DNA from: Flavobacterium aestivum
Lineage (GTDB): Bacteria > Bacteroidota > Bacteroidia > Flavobacteriales > Flavobacteriaceae
Assembly (NCBI RefSeq): GCF_026870175.2
Contig: NZ_CP113977.2
Location: 992,001 to 1,056,000, forward strand
Length of the DNA: 64,000 nucleotides
Direction of reading: 5' to 3'
Shown: positions 18,628-28,591 of the stretch, piece after piece
How positions within the stretch are numbered: position 1 is the stretch's first letter
Layout of the letters: each line of letters begins with the position of its first letter
Notes under the pieces: generated by a model
The model's input: the letters and a program-made list of their open reading frames with translations, nothing else
Databases searched by the model: none
Told to the model about the DNA's origin: nothing
Translations under genes and position numbers: made by a program

Positions 18628-18654
18628 TTATAGGGCATTCGTCGAGTATATTTT
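18628..18654 (+). repeat. Conserved upstream box of small-RNA copy 3
   Basis: The counterpart of 18387-18413, containing CATTCGTCGAGTATATTTT. Beyond it both copies carry a TATCGA(T/A)G stretch just before the -7 box. Confidence 0.5.
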
Positions 18655-18685
18655 AAAAATCTGCGCTATCGAAGTACATTTACAT

Positions 18686-18757
18686 ACCATAATTTTAGTA
18701 GGTTAAGTTTATGGTAGATTTGGGGCAAAAAGGGTGGAAGTAAATTCCACCTTTTTT
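18686..18757 (+). ncRNA. Putative small RNA, tandem copy 3
   Basis: Same architecture, ~72 nt. The -7 box is the slightly degenerate TACATTTA (18675-18682), again three bases before the 5' hairpin (ACCATAA 18686-18692, TTATGGT 18709-18715). Hairpin loop and linker are identical to the other copies. The terminator stem is conserved (18733-18739 with 18745-18751) with loop GTAAA, then six T. Confidence 0.72.
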
Positions 18758-18807
18758 ATTGGAATAAAGTCTCAAAATGTGAGAATAGAAAATAAATTAT
18801 AAAAAAA

Positions 18808-18841
18808 ATAGACGAACCAACTTTTTAGTCAATTCGTCTAT
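18808..18841 (-). terminator. Intrinsic terminator of sodA
   Basis: ATAGACGAA (18808-18816) and TTCGTCTAT (18833-18841) form a perfect 9-bp stem. Read on the minus strand it is followed by eight U (complement of the A-run at 18801-18808). Confidence 0.85.
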
Positions 18842-18863
18842 CATTTAAGAGTCTATTATTTTT

Positions 18864-19472
18864 CTATTTCTCTAAAGCAAAACGTCTAGCTACTTCAGTC
18901 CAGTTAATTACGTTGAAGAAAGCTTCAATATAATCTGGTCTTCTATTTTGATAATGCAAGTAGTAAGCATGCTCCCAAACATCCATTCCTAAAATTGGAG
19001 TTCCTCCACAACCTACTTCTGGCATCAATGGATTGTCTTGATTAGGAGTTCCGCAAACGTCAAGTTTACCGCCTTTTTGTACACATAACCAAGCCCATCC
19101 AGAACCAAATTGAGTAGCACCAGCTTTAGAAAATTTTGCCTTAAATTCGTCAAAAGAACCAAAGGAACTTTCAATAGCGGCTAGCAATTCACCAGTTGGT
19201 AATCCACCACCGTTTGGAGCCATAACAGTCCAAAATAAGTTGTGATTGTAAAAACCACCACCATTATTACGTACTGCAGCATTAGTTTTATCTAAATTGA
19301 TTAAGATATTTTCAATTGTTTTCCCTTCCAAATCAGTTCCAGCAATAGCTGCATTCAAATTTGTTGTGTAAGCATTGTGGTGCTTTGAATGGTGAATTTC
19401 CATTGTACGTGCATCAATATGAGGTTCTAATGCGTCATACGCATAAGGTAATTGTGGTAATTCAAAAGCCAT
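18864..19472 (-). CDS. sodA: Superoxide dismutase, Fe/Mn family
   Basis: Converts superoxide to oxygen and hydrogen peroxide. Metal ligands are visible: His in EIHHSKHH (residue 27), His in FYNHNLFW, and Asp/His in [12 protein letters not shown] Gly-rich NNGGGFYNH segment together with a Gln in TPNQDNPL favours the Mn-type second sphere, though metal preference cannot be fixed from sequence. Length 202 aa is normal. No signal peptide is seen, so it is cytoplasmic. A possible -7 box is the complement of 19508-19515 (TAATTTTG). Confidence 0.95.
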   Translation of the reverse strand: MAFELPQLPYAYDALEPHIDARTMEIHHSKHHNAYTTNLNAAIAGTDLEGKTIENILINLDKTNAAVRNNGGGFYNHNLFWTVMAPNGGGLPTGELLAAIESSFGSFDEFKAKFSKAGATQFGSGWAWLCVQKGGKLDVCGTPNQDNPLMPEVGCGGTPILGMDVWEHAYYLHYQNRRPDYIEAFFNVINWTEVARRFALEK

Positions 19473-19608
19473 AATATAGTTGTTTAATGATTTATAAATA
19501 TTTTAATCAAAATTAAACATTTAACTTTGGAATTGAAAATTCTATTTCGTTATAATTTCATCAAATAAAATGATAGTACAATTCTGATTATATTGATCAA
19601 AATAGTTA

Positions 19609-19693
19609 GGAGCCATTTCCCGCTATCTGCTATATCTTTATGTTTTTAAAGAAAAAACATAAAGGATGCCGCTTCTATCGGGGCTATGGCATT
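19609..19693. repeat. Structured intergenic element with long nested hairpin
   Basis: A central 12-bp stem, CTTTATGTTTTT (19636-19647) with its complement ending at 19664, is enclosed by outer pairs GCCAT (19612-19616)/ATGGC (19686-19690) and CCCG/CGGG just inside. No ORF. The sequence resembles an intergenic element I associate with Flavobacterium genomes, but this is from memory and unverified. It lies between the divergent sodA and addA-like genes. Confidence 0.5.
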
Positions 19694-19753
19694 TGAGCTT
19701 TGAAGAAGTCTTAGTGTAAATCAGAAATCTAAAATCATAAATCAAAAATCTCG

Positions 19754-22700
19754 ATGGAAAGACCTTCTTTTGCTATATATGATGCCTCTGCAGGATCCGG
19801 AAAAACATATGCTCTTGTAAAAGAATATCTTAGAATTATTCTCACGGCAAACAAGAATGATGCTTACCGAAATATTCTGGCCATAACGTTTACCAACAAG
19901 GCGGTGCACGAAATGAAAAGCAGAATCGTAGGAAGTCTGTCTGAATTTGCTAAAGACGAACCCAATTCTAAAGCATCGGATTTAATGCAGGATCTGTCTA
20001 TAGATACGGGACTCTCTTTAATTGAGATTAAAACCAAATCGCAACAAATTATCAAGCATATTATTCATAATTATGCTGCTTTTGATATATCTACGATTGA
20101 TAAATTTACTCATAAAGTGATTCGTGCTTTCGCGCATGATTTGGGATTGCCCATGACTTTCGAGGTAACTTTGGATACCGAAAATCTGCTGATAGAAGCG
20201 GTTGATGCCATTATTGCACAAGCAGGTGAAGATGAAACGTTGACGAAATTACTGATCGATTTCACGATGGAAAAAACCGATGATGATAAATCTTGGGACA
20301 TTTCGCGGGAGATTTTAGAAACAGGAAAATTAGTGCTGAATGAAAATAATCGAAATGAAATTGTACATTTTCATGATAAATCAATACGTGATTTTATAGC
20401 GGTAAAAGAAAAATTAGTTCAACTCTGTAAGGATTTGGAAAATGAAAATGCTACTAGTGCTAGCGAATTATTATTGCTAATTGATAGAAACGGAATTGAT
20501 TTGAAATCATTCTCCAGAGGAACTTTTCCTAATCATCTTCAAAGTATAGCGGATGGGAAATTTAATCCAAAAAACAAGATGTTTAGGGAGTTTGATGATA
20601 TTGCAATCAATAAAACAGCAAAAGATCGAGCGTTAATAGAAAATATCATACCGGATTTATTGCAAAGTCTTGTAGAAATTTACAAGAATTTCGAAAAACG
20701 AAATTTCTATAAAGCCTTTTTGAAAAATATTACACCTCTTTCATTATTAAACACGGTTAGTAATGAATTGGAAAAAATTCAAAACGAACAAAACATACTT
20801 TCGATATCTGAGTTCAATGCCATAATTCACCGAGAAATCCAAAACCAGCCTGCTCCTTTTATATATGAACGGTTAGGAGAGCGTTATCGTCACTTTTTTA
20901 TTGACGAATTTCAGGATACTTCCGAAATGCAATGGCAAAACTTGATTCCGCTTATTGATAATGCGCTTTCTGGTCAAGATGATTTTGGGCAAAAAGGAAC
21001 CTTAATGATTGTGGGAGATCCCAAACAATCTATTTATCGTTGGCGTGGAGGAAAAGCTGAACAGTTTATAGAGTTGAGTAAAGATCAGAATCCTTTTAGT
21101 AATCCTGATAAAAAACTGGAACATTTAGATAAAAATTACAGAAGTTATTCTCAAGTGATTGAGTTTAATAATGATTTTTTTCAACTATTGTCCAATGAAT
21201 TTAGCAATACAGATTATAAAGATTTATACGAAAATCATAGCTATCAGAAGATAAATAATAAGGTGGGTGGTTATGTGAATATTTCTTTTTTGCCAGAAAT
21301 TGAATCTTCAGAAGAGGATGAAGATACATTAGATAAAACAGATTTGTATGTTTTGGCAACGCTAAATACTATTCAAAAAGTAATTAGCGAAGGATTTGAA
21401 TATAAAGATATTGTAATTCTAACTAGAAAGCGAAGTCAAGGAATTGCGATTGCGAATTATTTAACAGAACAAGGCATCCCGCTTTTGTCTTCCGAAACAT
21501 TGATGATTCAAAATGCAACCGAAGTTCAATTGATTATTCATACATTAAAATATTTGAAGAATAGTTCGGATTTGGAGTCAAAGGCTAACTTCTTGCAATA
21601 TTTAGCTCAAAATAAACAAGATGAATTGCCTGTTCATGATTTTATAGCCAAAGGAATGGACATAAAAGAAGAAGCTGCTTTCGAAAAATGGCTCGAAAAC
21701 TGCAGTATAGAACTTTCTTTTCAAAACATTAGAAAAAAATCATTGTATGAAGCAGTTGAGATTATTATTTCAAAGTTTTTAAAAACCAATGAGAATCTGG
21801 ATACACTTCCTTCGGGAACAGCTTATGTACAATATTTTTTAGATATTGTTCTCGAACGAGATGTACGCAATCAAGCTGGAATTTCTGATTTTCTAAATTA
21901 TTGGGATAAAAACTCAGAGAAGTTTAGCATTCCTTCTCCCGAAGGGACGAATGCGGTTCGAATAATGACTATTCATAAATCAAAAGGATTGGAATTTCCA
22001 GTTGTAATAATGCCTTTTGCCGAAGAAGATTATAATAGAAAACCGAAAGATAAGTTATGGCTGAATTCAGAAGAACAAGATTTTGATATGCCAAAAGTGT
22101 TAGTAGACAATAGCAGTGCTATAGAAGAATTTGGAGAAGAAGCTTCGGTTGTTTATAATTTAAAAAAGCAAGAAGAATTATTAGATAATATTAATGTGTT
22201 GTATGTGGCTTTAACTAGAGCTGAAGAACAATTGTATGTTATTTCTCAAAATGTAAAACCCAGAAAAGATGGAGAGTATCCAAACAATATGGCTTCATTT
22301 TTTATAAAATTTTTGATACAAAAAGGTTTTTATGATGAAAATCAATTAGAATATAAATTTGGGAAATCTGTAAAGTTGTCTGTAAAAGAGAAGCATATTG
22401 ATACTACCAAAAGTATTCCAGTAGTTTCTGAGGTACTGAATCCAAGAAATATAAAAATAGCCCAAAGAGAGGCATTAATGTGGGGAACACACCAGCTCGA
22501 AGCCATAGAATTTGGGAATGTAGTGCATGAAATACTTTCTTTTATAGAAACAAAGAGTGATATAGAATTGGCTATTGCTAAAGCAATTGAAAATGGACTA
22601 ATTACGACTCTGCAAAAAGAAGTTGTTTATAGTACTATTATTGAAATTCTGAATCATCAGGAATTGACGGAACATTTTGCTGAAGGGAACGAAGTTTTAA

Positions 22701-22927
22701 ATGAGAAAACCATCATTCAAAAAGAGGGAGGTGTGATTAAGCCAGATCGAATGGTGATTAATAAAGCAAAAGAAGTTTTTTTATTAGACTATAAAACGGG
22801 GCTTCCAAATGCAAAATATCATCGACAATTGGAAAATTATCAAAATGCAATTGAAAAAATGGGCTATAAAGTTGTAAAAAAAGCACTTGTATATATAGGA
22901 GTCAATATTGATGTAGTACATTTGTGA
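19754..22927 (+). CDS. addA: AddA/RecB-like UvrD-family helicase with C-terminal nuclease
   Basis: An ATP-dependent DNA helicase-exonuclease that processes double-strand breaks for recombination. Helicase motifs: Walker A ASAGSGKTYALV (~9-20), motif II FIDEFQDTSEMQW (~381), motif III GDPKQSIYRWRGG (~421), motif V TIHKSKGLEF (~738), motif VI YVALTRAEEQL (~816). A PD-(D/E)XK nuclease ends the protein (VHEILSF ~924, LLDYKTG ~1011). Length 1057 aa. An AddB-like nuclease is at 25822 on the same strand, with kbl and ompA between them. The pairing as AddAB is inferred from family and proximity. Confidence 0.88.
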   Translation: MERPSFAIYDASAGSGKTYALVKEYLRIILTANKNDAYRNILAITFTNKAVHEMKSRIVGSLSEFAKDEPNSKASDLMQDLSIDTGLSLIEIKTKSQQIIKHIIHNYAAFDISTIDKFTHKVIRAFAHDLGLPMTFEVTLDTENLLIEAVDAIIAQAGEDETLTKLLIDFTMEKTDDDKSWDISREILETGKLVLNENNRNEIVHFHDKSIRDFIAVKEKLVQLCKDLENENATSASELLLLIDRNGIDLKSFSRGTFPNHLQSIADGKFNPKNKMFREFDDIAINKTAKDRALIENIIPDLLQSLVEIYKNFEKRNFYKAFLKNITPLSLLNTVSNELEKIQNEQNILSISEFNAIIHREIQNQPAPFIYERLGERYRHFFIDEFQDTSEMQWQNLIPLIDNALSGQDDFGQKGTLMIVGDPKQSIYRWRGGKAEQFIELSKDQNPFSNPDKKLEHLDKNYRSYSQVIEFNNDFFQLLSNEFSNTDYKDLYENHSYQKINNKVGGYVNISFLPEIESSEEDEDTLDKTDLYVLATLNTIQKVISEGFEYKDIVILTRKRSQGIAIANYLTEQGIPLLSSETLMIQNATEVQLIIHTLKYLKNSSDLESKANFLQYLAQNKQDELPVHDFIAKGMDIKEEAAFEKWLENCSIELSFQNIRKKSLYEAVEIIISKFLKTNENLDTLPSGTAYVQYFLDIVLERDVRNQAGISDFLNYWDKNSEKFSIPSPEGTNAVRIMTIHKSKGLEFPVVIMPFAEEDYNRKPKDKLWLNSEEQDFDMPKVLVDNSSAIEEFGEEASVVYNLKKQEELLDNINVLYVALTRAEEQLYVISQNVKPRKDGEYPNNMASFFIKFLIQKGFYDENQLEYKFGKSVKLSVKEKHIDTTKSIPVVSEVLNPRNIKIAQREALMWGTHQLEAIEFGNVVHEILSFIETKSDIELAIAKAIENGLITTLQKEVVYSTIIEILNHQELTEHFAEGNEVLNEKTIIQKEGGVIKPDRMVINKAKEVFLLDYKTGLPNAKYHRQLENYQNAIEKMGYKVVKKALVYIGVNIDVVHL

Positions 22928-22993
22928 GCAATTAATAAAATATAATAGTAAAAGGTTTTTAAATCCATAAGTCTTAATTTTAATTAAATAAAA

Positions 22994-24187
22994 ATGTACG
23001 GAAAAATACAACAACACCTTCAGTCAGAGCTTCAAGCTATTGAAGAAAACGGAATTTTCAAAAAAGAAAGAATTATTACTTCTCCACAAGGGGCTGAAAT
23101 TACCATTTCAACAGGAGAAACAGTTTTAAATTTTTGTGCCAATAATTATTTAGGGCTGTCTTCACATCTAGAAGTGGTGCAAGCAGCTAAAGATGCTTTG
23201 GATACTCATGGTTTTGGAATGTCATCAGTTCGTTTTATTTGTGGGACACAAGATATTCATAAAACATTAGAAAAAAAGATAGCCGATTTTTATGGAACTG
23301 AAGATACTATATTATATGCAGCGGCTTTTGATGCAAACGGAGGGGTGTTTGAGCCGTTGTTTGGAGAAAACGATGCTATTATCTCAGATAGTTTGAATCA
23401 TGCGTCTATAATAGACGGGGTGCGTTTGTGTAAATCGGCCAGATACCGCTATGAAAATAGTAATATGGAAGATCTAGAGCAGCAATTGATAAAAGCTAAT
23501 GCTGCTGGAGCTCGCTTTAAAATAATAGTTACTGATGGTGTCTTCTCTATGGATGGAGTTGTGGCGCCATTAGATAAAATATGTGACCTAGCGGATAAGT
23601 ATGATGCCTTGGTTATGGTTGATGAATGTCATGCAGCAGGATTTATAGGAGCAACAGGAAAAGGAACCCTTGAAGCTAAAGGTGTAATGGGACGTGTAGA
23701 TATTATTACAGGAACTTTAGGGAAAGCATTGGGAGGAGCCATGGGCGGATATACAACCGCTAAGAAGGAAATAATAGAATTGTTGCGTCAACGTTCAAGA
23801 CCATATTTATTTTCAAATTCATTAGCTCCTGCTATTGTTGGTGCATCTATTAAGGTGTTTGAATTGTTAGAAAAAGATACTACACTTAGAGATAAGTTAG
23901 AATGGAATACTAATTATTTCAAAGCAGGAATGAAAAAAGCAGGTTTTGATATAATAGATGGAGATTCTGCTATTGTGCCAGTAATGCTTTATGATGCTAA
24001 ATTAGCACAGTCTATGGCAAATGAACTTCTAAAGGAAGGAATTTATGTAATTGGCTTCTTTTTTCCAGTGGTACCTAAAGACAAAGCTAGGATAAGAGTG
24101 CAATTATCTGCGGCACATTCTAAGGAACATTTGGATAAAGCCATTCAGGCATTTATAACTGTAGGACAGACTTTTAATGTAATATAA
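22994..24187 (+). CDS. kbl: Glycine C-acetyltransferase (2-amino-3-ketobutyrate CoA ligase)
   Basis: A PLP enzyme of the alpha-oxoamine synthase family; cleaves 2-amino-3-ketobutyrate with CoA to glycine and acetyl-CoA in threonine breakdown. The PLP-binding Lys is in [14 protein letters not shown] (~245), and [13 protein letters not shown] carries the cofactor Asp/His. Length 397 aa matches Kbl. 8-amino-7-oxononanoate synthase is the alternative, but [17 protein letters not shown] and the length fit Kbl better. Threonine dehydrogenase is not in the window. Confidence 0.9.
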   Translation: MYGKIQQHLQSELQAIEENGIFKKERIITSPQGAEITISTGETVLNFCANNYLGLSSHLEVVQAAKDALDTHGFGMSSVRFICGTQDIHKTLEKKIADFYGTEDTILYAAAFDANGGVFEPLFGENDAIISDSLNHASIIDGVRLCKSARYRYENSNMEDLEQQLIKANAAGARFKIIVTDGVFSMDGVVAPLDKICDLADKYDALVMVDECHAAGFIGATGKGTLEAKGVMGRVDIITGTLGKALGGAMGGYTTAKKEIIELLRQRSRPYLFSNSLAPAIVGASIKVFELLEKDTTLRDKLEWNTNYFKAGMKKAGFDIIDGDSAIVPVMLYDAKLAQSMANELLKEGIYVIGFFFPVVPKDKARIRVQLSAAHSKEHLDKAIQAFITVGQTFNVI

Positions 24188-24213
24188 GTGTTAATTTTTG
24201 CCTTGTTTGAATG

Positions 24214-24248
24214 TTTTATTTAACATTTTATTTTGATGTTAAATAAAA
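24214..24248 (+). repeat. 13-bp perfect inverted repeat at the ompA promoter
   Basis: TTTTATTTAACAT (24214-24226) and ATGTTAAATAAAA (24236-24248) are perfect complements. The 9-base loop contains the -33 TTG. It could be an operator or a weak kbl terminator; it has no following U-tract. Confidence 0.6.
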
Positions 24249-24262
24249 TCGTACTATTTTTG
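24233..24262 (+). promoter_or_regulatory. Promoter of ompA
   Basis: TTG (24233-24235), a 19-base spacer, and TATTTTTG (24255-24262): a full Bacteroidetes consensus. It predicts a ~30-nt leader before ATG 24301. Confidence 0.75.
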
Positions 24263-24300
24263 TTCCTAAATTAACTAAATTGTAATTAAAAAAACAAAGT

Positions 24301-25758
24301 ATGAAACATCTTAACAAACTTTTAGTTGCTGTAACTATGGCAGTGGGATTAAGTTCTCAAGCGCAAGACAGGGACAATAAATGGGCTATCGGTTTTGGAG
24401 TTAACGCGATTGACTACAGATCTAGTGCTGGTGATGACTTTATGAGTCATTTTGATCAACCTTTTATGGTAAGTGATAACTGGAACATTCTTCCTTCAGT
24501 TTCTTATATTAACGCTTCTAGATACGTAGGAAGTGGATTTATCGTTGGACTTACAGGGTCTATCAACCAAATTGATAGATTTGTAGTGCCAGTTGCAGGA
24601 AAAACTCTTAATGGACCTAATGATTATGCAGTTGTAAATCCTGGAGATTTAATGTATTATGGTATTGATGCTACAGTTACTTATAGCTTCATGGAATTAA
24701 TCAAGTCTAAAGTAATTGAGCCAACTTTAAGCGTTGGTGGTGGTTATACTTTCTTAGGAGATGAGAGCTACGGAACTGTAAATCCTGGAATAGGATTAAA
24801 CCTTTGGTTTACTGAAAACGTTGGTCTTTCTTTATTGGGAACTTACAAAAAATCTTTCGGAGACAGACAATATGCTGGAACTAATACTCCAGATGCTCCT
24901 TCTTACACTCAATATTCTGCAGGTATTACTTTCAAGTTTGGTGCTAAAGATACTGATGGAGATGGAATCTATGATAAAGATGATGCTTGTCCAGACGTTG
25001 CAGGTTTAAAACAATTCAATGGTTGTCCTGATACAGACGGTGATGGTATTACTGATGCTTCAGACAAATGTCCTACGATTGCTGGTCCAGCTGAATTCCA
25101 AGGATGTCCTGATACAGACGGAGACGGTATAGCTGATCCAGATGATGCTTGTCCAGAAGTTGCAGGTTTAAAACAACTTAAAGGATGTCCTGATACAGAC
25201 GGTGACGGTGTTACTGATGCTTCAGACAAATGTCCTACAGTTGCTGGTCCAGCTAGCAATGGTGGTTGTCCTGAATTAGATTCTGACAAAGATGGTGTTA
25301 TCGACAAAGAAGATGCTTGTCCTACAGTAGCTGGTCCTGCTAGCAACAAAGGATGTCCAGAAGTAACTGAGCAAGTATTACAAGAACTTAAAGTACAAGC
25401 TAGAGCGGTATACTTCGTAACTGGTAAAGCTGTATTGGCAACTGCTGATAAAGGAGCTACAGATGGTAGATTAGAAGCGATTAAAGAAATCCTTAAAAAC
25501 TACCCTAATGCTAAATTTGCTATCGAAGGTCACACAGATAACACTGGTAGCGCTAAAGTAAACCAAAAACTTTCTGAAGATAGAGCTAAAGTTGTTATGG
25601 ATAAGTTAATTGAAAAAGGTGTTAACCCTGCTAACTTAACTTCAGCTGGTTTTGGTTCAACTAAACCAGTAGCTACTAACAAAACTAAAGAAGGTAGAGC
25701 ACTTAACAGAAGAACAGAAATTAGACACATAGGTTCAGTTTACGAAGGTAAATTGTAA
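24301..25758 (+). CDS. OmpA-family outer-membrane protein with thrombospondin type 3 repeats
   Basis: An abundant-type outer-membrane and peptidoglycan anchor. Signal peptide 1-21 (ending SSQAQ); a beta-barrel domain ~22-215. Five Ca-binding TSP3-like repeats cover ~217-355, each built on DxDGDGxxDxxDxCP. The peptidoglycan-binding OmpA domain is ~370-480 ([22 protein letters not shown]). Codons are more regular than in neighbours, consistent with high expression (impression only). It has its own consensus promoter with an inverted repeat and a strong terminator at 25779-25810. Confidence 0.93.
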   Translation: MKHLNKLLVAVTMAVGLSSQAQDRDNKWAIGFGVNAIDYRSSAGDDFMSHFDQPFMVSDNWNILPSVSYINASRYVGSGFIVGLTGSINQIDRFVVPVAGKTLNGPNDYAVVNPGDLMYYGIDATVTYSFMELIKSKVIEPTLSVGGGYTFLGDESYGTVNPGIGLNLWFTENVGLSLLGTYKKSFGDRQYAGTNTPDAPSYTQYSAGITFKFGAKDTDGDGIYDKDDACPDVAGLKQFNGCPDTDGDGITDASDKCPTIAGPAEFQGCPDTDGDGIADPDDACPEVAGLKQLKGCPDTDGDGVTDASDKCPTVAGPASNGGCPELDSDKDGVIDKEDACPTVAGPASNKGCPEVTEQVLQELKVQARAVYFVTGKAVLATADKGATDGRLEAIKEILKNYPNAKFAIEGHTDNTGSAKVNQKLSEDRAKVVMDKLIEKGVNPANLTSAGFGSTKPVATNKTKEGRALNRRTEIRHIGSVYEGKL

Positions 25759-25778
25759 TCAATACTCTAAATAATTTT

Positions 25779-25810
25779 AAAAAGCCATTCTTAATTGAAT
25801 GGCTTTTTTT
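25779..25810 (+). terminator. Intrinsic terminator of ompA
   Basis: AAAAAGCCATTC (25779-25790) pairs with GAATGGCTTTTT across a six-base loop, ending in a seven-T run. Confidence 0.9.
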
Positions 25811-25821
25811 ATATTTATAAA

Positions 25822-28587
25822 ATGACAAATACCTCTTTTCTAGATAAAATTGCAACAGTAATAATAACAGAATACAATGATTTATTAGCTGATACAATTA
25901 TAGTATTGCCTAATAAAAGGGCTAAAATATTTCTTATTGAAGCATTAAAGAAACAAACTGAAGGGAATATATTTTCTCCAGAAATTATTAGTATTGAAGA
26001 TTTTGTTCAAAGTATTGCAGGGATAAGAGCTGTCGACCCAATTGAATTGCTTTTTGAGTTTTATGAAGTCTATTTGTCAATTACAGAAAAAAAGAATCAA
26101 CAGTCTTTTGAAATTTTTGCCAATTGGGCAAAAACTTTATTGCAAGATTTTAATGAAATAGATAGATATCTATTAGACTCCAATCATGTTTTATCGTATT
26201 TAAAAGATATAGAAGATATCAAAAAATGGGGAATTGAGGTTGAAAGTAAAACTCAGTTGCTCGAAAATTATATTGATTTTTGGAAATTACTTCCAAAATA
26301 TTATCAATCTCTATATGAACATTTGCTTAAAAATGGAATAGGTTATCAAGGTTTGATTTATCGGGAAGCGGTGAAAAATATTGGTAGTTTTTCAAAATCA
26401 ATATTAGGGAAGCAATTTATTTTTGCAGGTTTTAATGCTTTGAATGCTTCAGAGGAAAAAATAATTCAACATCTTATTGCTTCAGATCAGGCAAAAATAT
26501 ATTGGGATGCCGATCAAACATTTCTAAATGATCCTTATCATGATGCCGGTTTATTTGTACGCCGTTTTAAAGAAAGTTGGAAACACTATAAATCACATCC
26601 TTTTGAATGGATTGTAGATGATTTTTCGAATACAAAAAACATTCAAATTATTGGTACTCCAAAGACGATTGGTCAAGCTAAGATTGCGGGAAGTATTATA
26701 GAAAAAATCAATATTGAAAATCCAAGTGCTACATTAGATAAGGTGGCTATTGTTTTAGGTGAAGAGAATTTGTTGATTCCATTGTTGTATTCTCTGCCCA
26801 ATACTGTAGGAGCTTTGAATATTACCATGGGATATTCGAGTAAAAATAATCCAGCTCAAATTCTGATTGCTAAATTATTTAAGATGCACACTAATGCATT
26901 ATCTAGAAGCAATAGCAGCTATGTTTTTTATTATAAAGATGTATTGGATATATTAACTCACCCATTAATTGAACCTTATGCGAACACTAGCGCTTTAGTT
27001 GGAATTATCAATAAAAATAATTACACATTTATCAGTCATCATAAGTTATTGGAGTTAAGTGATAACTCTAGCGATTTATTCTTACTTGTATTTCAAAAAT
27101 GGGAGAAAGGTTCTATTGCAGTTTTAGAAACTATCTCTAGTTTGTTGTTGAAAGTGAAGAATAATTTGAATAATGAAAATGAAGAAGAAAAAATAGCCAA
27201 AACTTTTGTTTATGCCATTTTTAAAGTGATTAACAAACTAATTAATTACTATTCTAAACATAAAGAAATTGACACGATTGATACATTATATGCAATTTAC
27301 AAGCAAGTAATTGATTTAGCGGAAGTTTCTTTTGAAGGGGAACCTTTGAATGGTTTGCAAATTATGGGGGTTCTTGAAAGTAGGGTTTTGGATTTTGAAA
27401 CCGTAATTATTACTTCTATGAATGAAGGTAAATTTCCAGCTGGTAAATCACAAAACTCTTTCATTCCATATGATGTGAAGCGTGAATTGGGATTGCCTAC
27501 TTTCAAAGAGAAAGATGCTATTTATACTTATCATTTTTATCATTTATTACAACGTGCTAAAAATATTTATTTACTGTATAATACCGAAAGTGAGGGACTG
27601 GATGCTGGAGAAAAAAGTCGCTTCATTACCCAATTGGAGGTAGAGAAAAAAAGTAAGCACATTTTATCCCATGAAATTTATAATGCGGTTTTGCCTGAAA
27701 CTGCTTATTTGCCAATGAAAATCCCAAAATCGGAGAAGGTGATGACGCGTTTGAAGGAAATAGCTGAAAAAGGCTTTTCACCTTCGGCACTGACGAGTTA
27801 TATGCGAAATCCGATTGAGTTTTATTTTCAGAAGGTTTTGAGAATAAGTGAAGTCGAAGAGGTTGAGGAAAACATTGCCTTGAATACTTTGGGGACAATT
27901 ATACATGAGACTTTGCGGGTTTTATTTGAGCCTTTGGTTGGTAAGTTTATTTCAGAAACTGATATTCAAAATTGTATCAAACGAATTGACTCTGAAGTTT
28001 TGACTCAATTTAAATTGGTTTATAAAGAAGGAGAAATAAAGAAAGGAAGGAATTTATTGGCTTTTGAAGTAGCAAAGCGTAATGTTTTTAACTTCTTGAA
28101 AGTAGAGCTCGAAAGTATCAAAAATGGGGATGTTATAAAGATTCTGGAACTTGAAAAAACTTTCGAAAGAATGCTGCAACACCCAGGTTTGCCTTTTCCT
28201 GTTTTGATTAGAGGAAATGTAGATAGGATTGAAGAACGCAACGGAATAATCAGAATTATTGATTACAAAACGGGTAAAGTAGAGAAATCTAGTGTCATGC
28301 TTAAGTCGTGGAAAGGTTTGACGGAAGATATAAAAAATGATAAAATAATTCAGGTTCTTGCATATGCCTATATGTATGAGGAAAACGCAAATGGGAAACC
28401 CATAGAAGCGGGAATTATTTCTTTTAAAAATTTAAAAGCAGGTTTTTTGCCCTTTAATTTTAAAGAAGAAAAAGAGAGTATTGCTATTATAAATGATGAA
28501 ATACAATCTAATTATTTGGAACAAATTATTTTGTTATTAACTGAAATATTGGATGTAACAATTCCTTTTGAAGAAAAAATTATATAA
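25822..28587 (+). CDS. addB: AddB-like PD-(D/E)XK nuclease / inactivated helicase
   Basis: The probable partner of the AddA-like protein at 19754. The N-terminal half resembles a degenerate UvrD fold without a Walker A (IVLPNKRAKIFLIEAL ~30-45). The C-terminal nuclease has HETLRVLF (~694) and VDRIEERNG...IIDYKTGK (~800-815). No four-Cys iron-sulfur pattern is seen, unlike Bacillus AddB. ATG 25822 is preferred over an in-frame TTG at 25795, because that TTG lies inside the ompA terminator hairpin. Length 921 aa. Confidence 0.78.
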   Translation: MTNTSFLDKIATVIITEYNDLLADTIIVLPNKRAKIFLIEALKKQTEGNIFSPEIISIEDFVQSIAGIRAVDPIELLFEFYEVYLSITEKKNQQSFEIFANWAKTLLQDFNEIDRYLLDSNHVLSYLKDIEDIKKWGIEVESKTQLLENYIDFWKLLPKYYQSLYEHLLKNGIGYQGLIYREAVKNIGSFSKSILGKQFIFAGFNALNASEEKIIQHLIASDQAKIYWDADQTFLNDPYHDAGLFVRRFKESWKHYKSHPFEWIVDDFSNTKNIQIIGTPKTIGQAKIAGSIIEKINIENPSATLDKVAIVLGEENLLIPLLYSLPNTVGALNITMGYSSKNNPAQILIAKLFKMHTNALSRSNSSYVFYYKDVLDILTHPLIEPYANTSALVGIINKNNYTFISHHKLLELSDNSSDLFLLVFQKWEKGSIAVLETISSLLLKVKNNLNNENEEEKIAKTFVYAIFKVINKLINYYSKHKEIDTIDTLYAIYKQVIDLAEVSFEGEPLNGLQIMGVLESRVLDFETVIITSMNEGKFPAGKSQNSFIPYDVKRELGLPTFKEKDAIYTYHFYHLLQRAKNIYLLYNTESEGLDAGEKSRFITQLEVEKKSKHILSHEIYNAVLPETAYLPMKIPKSEKVMTRLKEIAEKGFSPSALTSYMRNPIEFYFQKVLRISEVEEVEENIALNTLGTIIHETLRVLFEPLVGKFISETDIQNCIKRIDSEVLTQFKLVYKEGEIKKGRNLLAFEVAKRNVFNFLKVELESIKNGDVIKILELEKTFERMLQHPGLPFPVLIRGNVDRIEERNGIIRIIDYKTGKVEKSSVMLKSWKGLTEDIKNDKIIQVLAYAYMYEENANGKPIEAGIISFKNLKAGFLPFNFKEEKESIAIINDEIQSNYLEQIILLLTEILDVTIPFEEKII

Positions 28588-28591
28588 CTGA

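Noticed and set aside
24940..25370. Regular repeats that might suggest a CRISPR or tandem DNA repeat
   Set aside because: They are in-frame codons for thrombospondin type 3 repeats of the OmpA protein; the antisense ORF there is a shadow.
25795..25821. TTG start extending the AddB-like protein by nine residues
   Set aside because: It lies inside the ompA terminator hairpin; ATG 25822 is a better start.
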